Shown: one piece after another, positions 13,101 through 22,100 of the stretch
Layout of the letters: the number at the start of each line of letters is the position of its first letter
How positions within the stretch are numbered: position 1 is the stretch's first letter
Assembly (NCBI RefSeq): GCF_032854445.1
Contig: NC_088295.1
Span: 3,414,501 to 3,478,500, forward strand
DNA: 64,000 nucleotides
Direction: 5' to 3'
Source: Liolophura sinensis
Lineage: Eukaryota; Mollusca; Polyplacophora; Chitonida; Chitonidae
Program-made: the position numbers and the translations under genes
Notes under the pieces: model-generated
Told to the model about the DNA's origin: nothing
The model's input: the letters and a program-made list of their open reading frames with translations, nothing else
Databases searched by the model: none

Positions 13101-16100
13101 TGCGTGCCTCTTCTGCCTTCTGCAAGTCCTCAGTCAGGTTTTCTGAAGTTACCTCAGAATCAGATGGGGTAATGGACAAATTCTCCTTGGCTGTTATGAA
13201 AGCGTCGGCGTTTGATGATGCTGAAGGAGGTGTGATGTGGCTTGATGTCATCTCCGACTTGTCTATGGGTGTGCTGGTCATTTGGAAGAGTTCTTCTCCG
13301 GCGGTCTTCTTGGACGGTGTAAAGTTCTCAATGAGGTCAATTCCCAAGGAGCTTGTAGCTAGTTCCTGAAGATCCCTGTGCTGAGCACTGCCGGCTATCT
13401 CCTCCTCAGCCAGTACCTCTGCCTTCACTCTAAGCTCATGGTGCCCTATAGGGGGGCCAGAACCATTAACCACCACCTCCTTCTCCATCTCTCCAGAGCT
13501 CGTCTGTGACCCAGATCGTGACTGTTTCTCATCCACCAGCAGCTTCCATTTAGCATCAAACTCAGCCATCATGGAATCACTGACTGCTGTCCAGAGATGC
13601 TGTAATGCTTTATATACAGTGTCGATATTTGGACGTTCATCCCTCCAACAAAACTTCATCACGTCATATCTGAACAACAACAAAACAGGGAGAATGCTGA
13701 TGTATTTAAAAATCATACTTGAACAAGGAAAATTACAGTGAAAAGCTGTTGTGAGACCAGCTGAACATTTTATCCCCCCCCCCAAAAAAGAAACAACTCA
13801 GGTGCAAAATAAAACAAAAACTGAATTACTTAAAAACAGAAAGATAAGGTTTGTCATCTGGGCAAAACTCTGCTTTTAAAATAAGATATCAACACACTAT
13901 GTTAACTATATTACCTACCTTATCATATAAAACCAGATTCAAACAGTCATATTACACATGCGTAGGAGGACAGCCTTTAGGTTAATACTCACACTTTGCT
14001 CCTCCAGGGAACAGGTGTTGTGGGCTCTGGTAACTGCTGAAACCTCTCCAGCACCACTTGTGTGACCACACCATCATTCGTCATGTAGTTATAGGGCCGC
14101 TCTCCCAGCATGCACAGTTCCCACAGAGCTACACCCAACGACCTATGGGAAATAAAACATGGCCATTACATCACACAACTATGCCATGTAGGCAGTGGGA
14201 AAGGAAACACAGCCATTACATCACAGAACTACAGCATGTGACCTGTGGGAAAGGGAACACAGCCATTACATGTACATCAGAGAACTACGGCATGTGACCT
14301 GTGGGAAAGTGAATACAAGTATTACATCACAGAACTATGGTATTTGACCTGTGGGACAAGGAACACAGCCATTAGCCTACATGTACATCACAGAACTACG
14401 GCATGTAACCTGTGGGAAAGGGAACACAGCCATTACATCACGGAACCGCGGCATGTGACCTGTGGGAAAGGGAACACAGTCACTAAGGGTCAGATTTACT
14501 TACAGGGTGCAAGGTCTGACATTATACTGCCCACCCACTCAGCATACTGGTGTGTCAAATATGAACCACTCATGACAATGACATGACTCTTGACAACAAA
14601 TCTATGAAATGTCAGCATGCATGGTGAACATGTATAAACTTGACAACAGTGATCAAGTAGTAGAAACAAGGCACAGGGACATACTAGATATCTGCATTGA
14701 AAGACCATTATACAACTCTAACAAGCATTCACTATCCACATGTCCCATTCTATGTTCAAAGAGCAACAACTCCCAGAAAATTTGATACGGCACAGAACAA
14801 ATCACAACGTACATGTGCTTGTCTTGTTATATCATTATCAGTGATATGTCTGCTCACTACCCTCAGTGCATCAGATCTCTAGATTTGACCAGGGATATGA
14901 AAGATCCAATCAACTGCTACGGACACAAGCGCTGCACTGCTATCTCATAAAAGTAACAAGATATTTTATTATGTAACTTTTGGAAATTGGCAGTGATTCC
15001 TTGTTCACGGCTGTGTTTGATCCATATTGGAAGCAGTAAGACTTGATGATTTAAGGAGAGACCACTGTTGAACAATCCTGACAGAAATGGCACAAGGGTT
15101 TCAAATACAGAGTGTTTATAAAAGTACATGATCTTCACCTAAAAGCTGAAGGTTTGCATTTATTTATTTATTTACTTGTATTTTCAGACCATACTCAAGA
15201 GGTTTTCACCAAAAAGATAACAATTTTATGTGTAGAGGAAACCATAAAATAGGGGACACTCAAAGGACAAAGGTAAACATCAAAGTCATCAGAATCTTTT
15301 CGTTGAAGTCACACGTGCTGTATGACCAAATGTTTGCTCATTGTGTAATCTCCCTGACCCGAAGTCACATGTGCAGTATGACCAAATCTTTGCTCATTGT
15401 GTAATCTCCCTGACCTGAAGTCACACGTGCAGTATGACCAAATCTTTGCTCATTGTGTAATCTCAGTGACCTGAAGTCACACGTGCAGTATGACCAAATC
15501 TTTGCTCATTGTGTAATCTCCCTGACCCGAAGTCACTTGTGCAGTATGACCAAATGTTTGCTCATTGTGTAATCTCCCTGACCCGAAGTCACACATGCAG
15601 TATGACCAAATGTTTGCTCATTGTGTAATCTCCGTGACCCGAAGTCACATGTGTAGTGTGACCAAATCTTTGCTCATTGTGTAATCTCCGTGACCTGAAT
15701 CCACATGTGCAGTATAACCAAATGTTTGCTCACTGTGTAATCTCCCTGACCCGAAGTCACACGCGCAGTATGACCAAATGTTTGCTCATTGTGTAATCTC
15801 CGTGACCCGAAGTCACACGTGCAGTATGACCAAATCTTTGCTCATTGCGCAATATCCCTGACTCGAAATCATACATGCAGTACGACTAAATGTTTGCCCA
15901 TTGTGTAATCTCCCTGACCCGAAGTCACATGTGCAGTATGACCAAATCTTTGCTCATTGTGTAATCTCCCTGACCCGAAGTCACACGTGCAGTATGACCA
16001 AATGTTTGCTCATTGTGTAATCTCCCTGACCCTAAGTCACATGTGTAGTGTGACCAAATCTTTGCTCATTGTGTAATCTCCGTGACCTGAATTCACATGT

Positions 16101-19100
16101 GCAGTATAACCAAATGTTTGCTCACTGTGTAATCTCCCTGACCCGAAGTCACAAGCGCAGTATGACCAAATGTTTGCTCATTGTGTAATCTCCCTGACCC
16201 GAAGTCACACGTGCAGTATGACCAAATCTTTGCTCATTGCGCAATATCCCTGACCCGAAATCACACATGCAGTACGACTAAATGTTTTGCCCATTGTGTA
16301 ATCTCCCTGACCCGAAGTCACATGTGCAGTATGACCAAATCTTTGCTCATTGTGTAATCTCCATGATCCGAAGTCACACACGCAGTATGACCAAATGTTA
16401 GCTCAATGTGTAATCTCCATGACCCGAAGTCACACGTGCAGTATGACCAAATCTTTGCTCATTGTGTAATCTCCGACCCGAAGTCACACGTGCAGTATCA
16501 CCAAATCTTTGCTCATTGTGTAATCTCCGTGACCCGAAGTCACACGTGCTGTATGACCAAATCTTTGCTCATTGTGTAATCTCCGTGACCCGAAGTCACA
16601 CGTGCTGTATGACCAAATGTTTGCCCATCGTTTATTCTCTGTGACTAAATATTACCAAATGTTTCCTGTTGTGCAATCTACGTGACCCGAACTCACACAT
16701 GCTATAATATCCAAATGTTTGTCTGTCGTGTAATCTCTGTGAGCCAAAGACACACATGCTATATTACCAAATGTTTGCCTGTCTTGTAATCTCTGTGAGC
16801 CAAAGACACACATGCTATATTACCAAATGTTTGCCTGTCTTGTAATCTCTGTGAGCCAAAGACACACATGTATATTACCAAATGTTTGCCTGTCGTGTAA
16901 TCTCTATGACCTGAAGTCAAACATGCTGTATTACCAAATGTTTGCCTGTCGTGTAATTTCCGTGACCTGTATTCTTCCATCCTGAATAGCCACGGTTTCT
17001 GGTGCCATCCAGCGGATTGGGATCAAGTCATCCTCTAGCGCCATATAGTCATCCTGCAGAAACATCACAGAATACAAACACTTACAATATACACAGGGCA
17101 TCTTCCTCCCATCCAGCATAAACACTTACTATACACAGGACATCCTTCTCCCAACCAGCATAAACACTTACTATACACAGGACATCCTCCTCCCATCCAG
17201 CATAAACACTTACTATACACAGGACATCCTTCTCCCAACCAGCATAAACACTTACTATACACAGGACATCCTTCTTTCACTCAGCAAAAACACTTACTAT
17301 ACACAGGACATCCTTCTTTCACTCAGCAAAAACACTTACTATACACAGGACATCCTTCTCCCAACCAGCATAAACACATACAATACACAGGACATCCTAC
17401 TCCCAACCAGCATAAACACTTACTATACACAGGACATCCTCCTCCCATCCAGCATAAACACTTACAATACACAGGACATCCTCCTCCCATCCAGCATAAA
17501 CACTTACAATACACAGGACATCCTACTCCCAACCAGCATAAACACTTACAATACACAGGACATCCTCCTCCCATCCAGCATAAACCCATACAATACATAG
17601 GACATCCTCCTCTCATCCAGCATAAACACTTACTATATACAGGAGTGATCTGAGGCGGATTCTAACAATACAAAAGCAGTTGTTCAGACAGCAACGATCA
17701 GAGAACTTTACCACATGCCTGACAAACTCCTGTCACATCCCCCTCCTATCAGGACAACTCAGATATATTACCTCAGATATAACGGGACATGTTGTACATA
17801 TACTGTCTACATGTTACATTGCTTATATCTGCCACTAAACATTGTCCAACAGCCAAGGTCATGAGAGAAATACAGATTGCCTAATTAGCATGTCCATTTA
17901 AATCACACCATAATTAATGAAAACAAATAGCTTTGGAAATAAAATCACTGGATGAAGACAGGGAGGAAATCTGTTGATTTGTTTACCTTGTAAATATCCT
18001 CCGATATCCCATAGTCTCCAACCTTCACGCAGAAGTCATTGGTCACCACGCAGTTTCGAGTGGCGAAGTCTCTGAAAATAAGAAAAATTACAATAATACT
18101 AAGAAAAAACCTTACCTGAAGACTTAATTAATACAAAGACACATATATCAGCTTTTTCTTGGATTGAAGTCTGAGTTTCAACTTGTTCTACATGTATTCA
18201 CTGGTCTGTCTGCAGAACCTCTCTTGCCCTCCTACAGATATTGTAACTTACATGTATTACTTTTGGCTTTTTAACAGCGTTAAGCTGCTGTCACTATTTA
18301 AGCGTTTCCATGAACAATTAAAATCAAACCCTAGCTGACACATTTACAAGAGGGTGTTTATCACAGACTCTGTGTGACTGTGTTCACTATTACACTATCA
18401 TAGCTCATCTGGATTTACTCTCAGTGCTCTAATATTATAGATTCAATGCTGAATTCAACACAATTTAATTTTCACATGAACAGCACTCATGATTGATTTT
18501 TTTTTTTTTATTTTGTTGGTACTTAATGACGAACTAAAGATTTTTTTACTGATATGACACTCAGGTTATGGTAGGAAGAAAATGGTGTGGCCAGAGGAAA
18601 CGTGAGTGTCCAGAGGAAACGTGAGTGTCCAGAGGAAACATGAGTGTCCACAGGAAACATTAGTGTCCACAGGAAACATTAGTGTCAAGAAGAAACAAGA
18701 GTGTGCACAGGATACATGAGTGTGCATAGAATACATGAGTGCAGAGACTCATGTCTCTAATAAACTCCCTGATTTAGCTGATTAGCAATCAGCAATTCAC
18801 TAACCTGTGTATAAAATCATGGCGGTGCATACATGCTAATCCTGCGGCCATCTCACAAGCAAACTTCAGCAGAATCCCACGTTCCAGGAAGGCTTCTTGA
18901 TCCTCTCTATTGCTCAGCAAGTAACTCTTTAGATCTCCCTACAAACATTGCACCAGACGTGTATTCTACAGGTCACTATGGTAACCCCACAACAAGAGCA
19001 ACATAAGGTAAGAACATCGTGAGAAATTCAGATACATATCAGAGGCAGAGATCTATTCTGAAATAGACAAATCTAAACATTTAGAGACACTATTCACATT

Positions 19101-22100
19101 GTACTTCAGCACGATTAATAACACTGAGCAAAGAACACAAAACTGGTCAGCTGTTATGAATTCAAAAGAGAGATGATTCTAATGATACTGGCGTACAGTA
19201 ACTTACATTAGCTGCATGCTCCAGAATGGTAAGGTATGGTATGGTTTCTGTACACTGGCCCAAGAAGCGCAGTACATTGGGGTGGTCCACCTCTCTGGAC
19301 AAACACAAAAACAGTAACCATGCATCCAGTCAGAGTTAATTCAGTAACTAAAATGCCTGATCTGAACACATATACAAGTATGTAAGTCTCGAATTCAAAA
19401 CGGCCAAAAGTGGAGTGGAAGTTCATTTGAACAATTAAATAAGATCAGTGCACCTACAGGTATTTACTTTACTGTGCATGTAGAAAATTTGGATCACATG
19501 CACAATTTGCATGTAGAAAATCTGGACTACATGCACTGAGGGGTCTCCATGGCTCAGTTGGTTAGCGCGCTAGCGCAGCATAGTGACTCAGGAGAGCCTT
19601 TCACCAATACGGTCACTTTGAGATCACGTCCAGCTCATGCTGGCTTCCTCTCCAGGTGTACGTGGGGAGGTCTGCCAGCAACCTGCAGATGGTCGTGGTT
19701 TTCCCCCGGGCTTTGCTCGGTTTTCTTCCACCATAATGCTGGCCGTCGTTCTCGAGTGCAGTATAAAACACCAATCAAATAAATAAATAAATACATGCAC
19801 TGGCTATGACTAAACTATGTATCACTAAACTCAAAAACTGCACAGCTATCCAATACACAAATTCATGAAGTTTCTGAAAATTCCCACCATGATGCGCCAT
19901 AAATCAATCAGTAGTCGAGTATGCTAGCAGCTATCGCACGATGTTAAGCGCCTCAATCAGGGATTCCAGATCTGTGAAATCTAGGTCAAAATTTCTGTGC
20001 CAACACCTGTCTAACAGCATTACACTCGCTAACCCCTCCATGAAATCCACTGATTAACTTTACTGAGAGCTCACTGCGACAAGAGAAGCTTCCTCTCACT
20101 ACAAGAACAGCTTCCTCTCACTACAATAACATCTTCCTCTCACTACAAGAACAGCTTCCTTTCACTACAAGAACATCTTCCTCTCACTAAAATAACAGCT
20201 TCCTCTCACTACAAGAACAGCTTCCTCTCACTACAATAACAGCTTCCTCTCACTACAACAGCTTCCTTTGACTACTAAATCTGAACGCGTGTAATCAACG
20301 GTCACACTAAAGCCCTGTGTTTTTCATTGGCTGTGACTGAAATGTTGACCAATGGTGTGGCAGGTCTCAAATAGCTATCTGTTTCAACCTCATGTGAGCA
20401 TATTTATATATACAGGTATATATCGAAGGTATTGGTGGTATTTTAAGCAGTACTCAAGAATATTTCAAGAATATATGAAGGAGGCCAGCATTATGGTTTG
20501 AAGATTTCATAAAAGGCCTATCATAAACTTAGTGTGCATGGGTTGAACATTTTGATCGCATGTGTGAAATTGGATGCCCATTACCAGCTTAATATTGTAA
20601 CAATTTTAAACATTGTATTGGTGAAAGGCTATTGCCATTCCTTATTTCATATTCTGGGACTCAGTCACATGTGCCAAATTGCCTTTCAAGTAACTGACAG
20701 CTTAAATAATTCAACCCTGATGAACTTATTTCATTGTCCCTCCACTTGGAAAAAAGATTGACAGTGAAATCTCCCTCCAAATTAAGACTAGATGACGCGA
20801 GCGCAAAAATTTATATATCATCACGTACCTAGTGATGTTTACAACTTTGAGTTTGGCCTTGATACTAAATCAATTCAGTGAAACCATCATACAGTCCTGT
20901 AATGGTTGGTATATTGTATAATCATGTTCACAACACTTGATCTATTTAGCAAAGGCAAAACAACAAGTGGTCGGATCGGGTCTCTTGCTGTGATTGAGTG
21001 TCCTACAAATTATGCTGGAACTGAGCAACATTGCGATCTGTATATCAATACCACTCGCGACTGTTTAAATCTGAATACACTTGGTCAGTTGTAGATTGAC
21101 ACCGCCACCAAAACATGTAAAACTGAGTCATATTTTGGTAATTGGAGGCTCGTGCTTATCAATGTTTTGTTCATCCTAAGAAAAATCACAAATTTAACAT
21201 TAGATTATAAATATTTTAGAAGCGGACAAACATTGTTACTTCCATATTCCGAAGAAATGAAGAACCAAGCATAAAGCGTGTGCTTTTCAGAAGTGATTGC
21301 ATGGGTCAGAACTACTCATATAGAGATTAAGAGATTAAAGATGAGCGTTTAATCCTGTTGTTGATTGATAAGTCTGTCTTAATACCATCTCCTGCTCAAG
21401 ATCACCCATCACCACACCTCTCTATTGTTGAGGACTGACTGCTTGACACCCTTGTGTTTAGGCATGTAGTGCTCACAAGTTTCATTCAAATTCTTAGCCT
21501 GAGTCAATACACACGGTCGGGTATTCTCAGCTCAGCATAACATGTAATGTGACAACAATCTCACATTTAACGTAGCTATGAACGGTACAACATGGTCTAA
21601 CATCTCTAAACTGTTACAGTGTTAGTGTCAAATAATTTATTTATATTTGTTTAAAAAAGGGACATGAATTACACCGCAAGCAAGACTTGAGTTTAGCTTT
21701 AGTCCCTTGATCTATACCTCTCAACTTTTGAGTCACTTTTCTGAATAGGTGAGTCACATTCTACATGTATTTATTCAGCTGGCTGACTGTTCAGTCGTAT
21801 GCCACAGGTAACTGTATATACACGCTGTGTTAAACAAGGAATAAATGTCTAGAACTTGAGATATATGCTGGTGGGAATTTTGGAGCGATCAACACAAAAA
21901 TGTCTTGCTCAAGTTGCTTGCCAGCGCTTGCCAGCCATCTTATAAGCTACTCTCATATACAGATACAGGCATGAGAATGGGATTACTGTCATATGGAGAA
22001 ATGAACACTGACAGGTGTTGTTGTGCCAGGTCTGTCAGCACATGGGGGTTTACACCTCACACCTCCTAAAGTACACGATGTGCGTCTTATGGTAGCAGGA

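Noticed and set aside
12428-13369. 313-codon plus-strand open frame
   Set aside because: It is exactly antisense to the LMTK tail exon, which has matching splice sites, phase and kinase similarity at its start. The Ser/Cys-rich composition of the reverse frame is a mirror of the Ser/Glu/Asp-rich tail codons.
15300-16934. CRISPR array
   Set aside because: The repeats are direct and contiguous without unique spacers, in an animal intron; a minisatellite.
17065-17616. Cys-rich 14-residue repeat proteins on the minus strand
   Set aside because: Produced by a 42-base minisatellite with a period divisible by three; interrupted, without a start context, inside an LMTK intron.
19539-19640. tRNA gene
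   Set aside because: A and B box-like sequences belong to the head of a SINE; there is no cloverleaf or anticodon arm, and the SINE body and tail follow.
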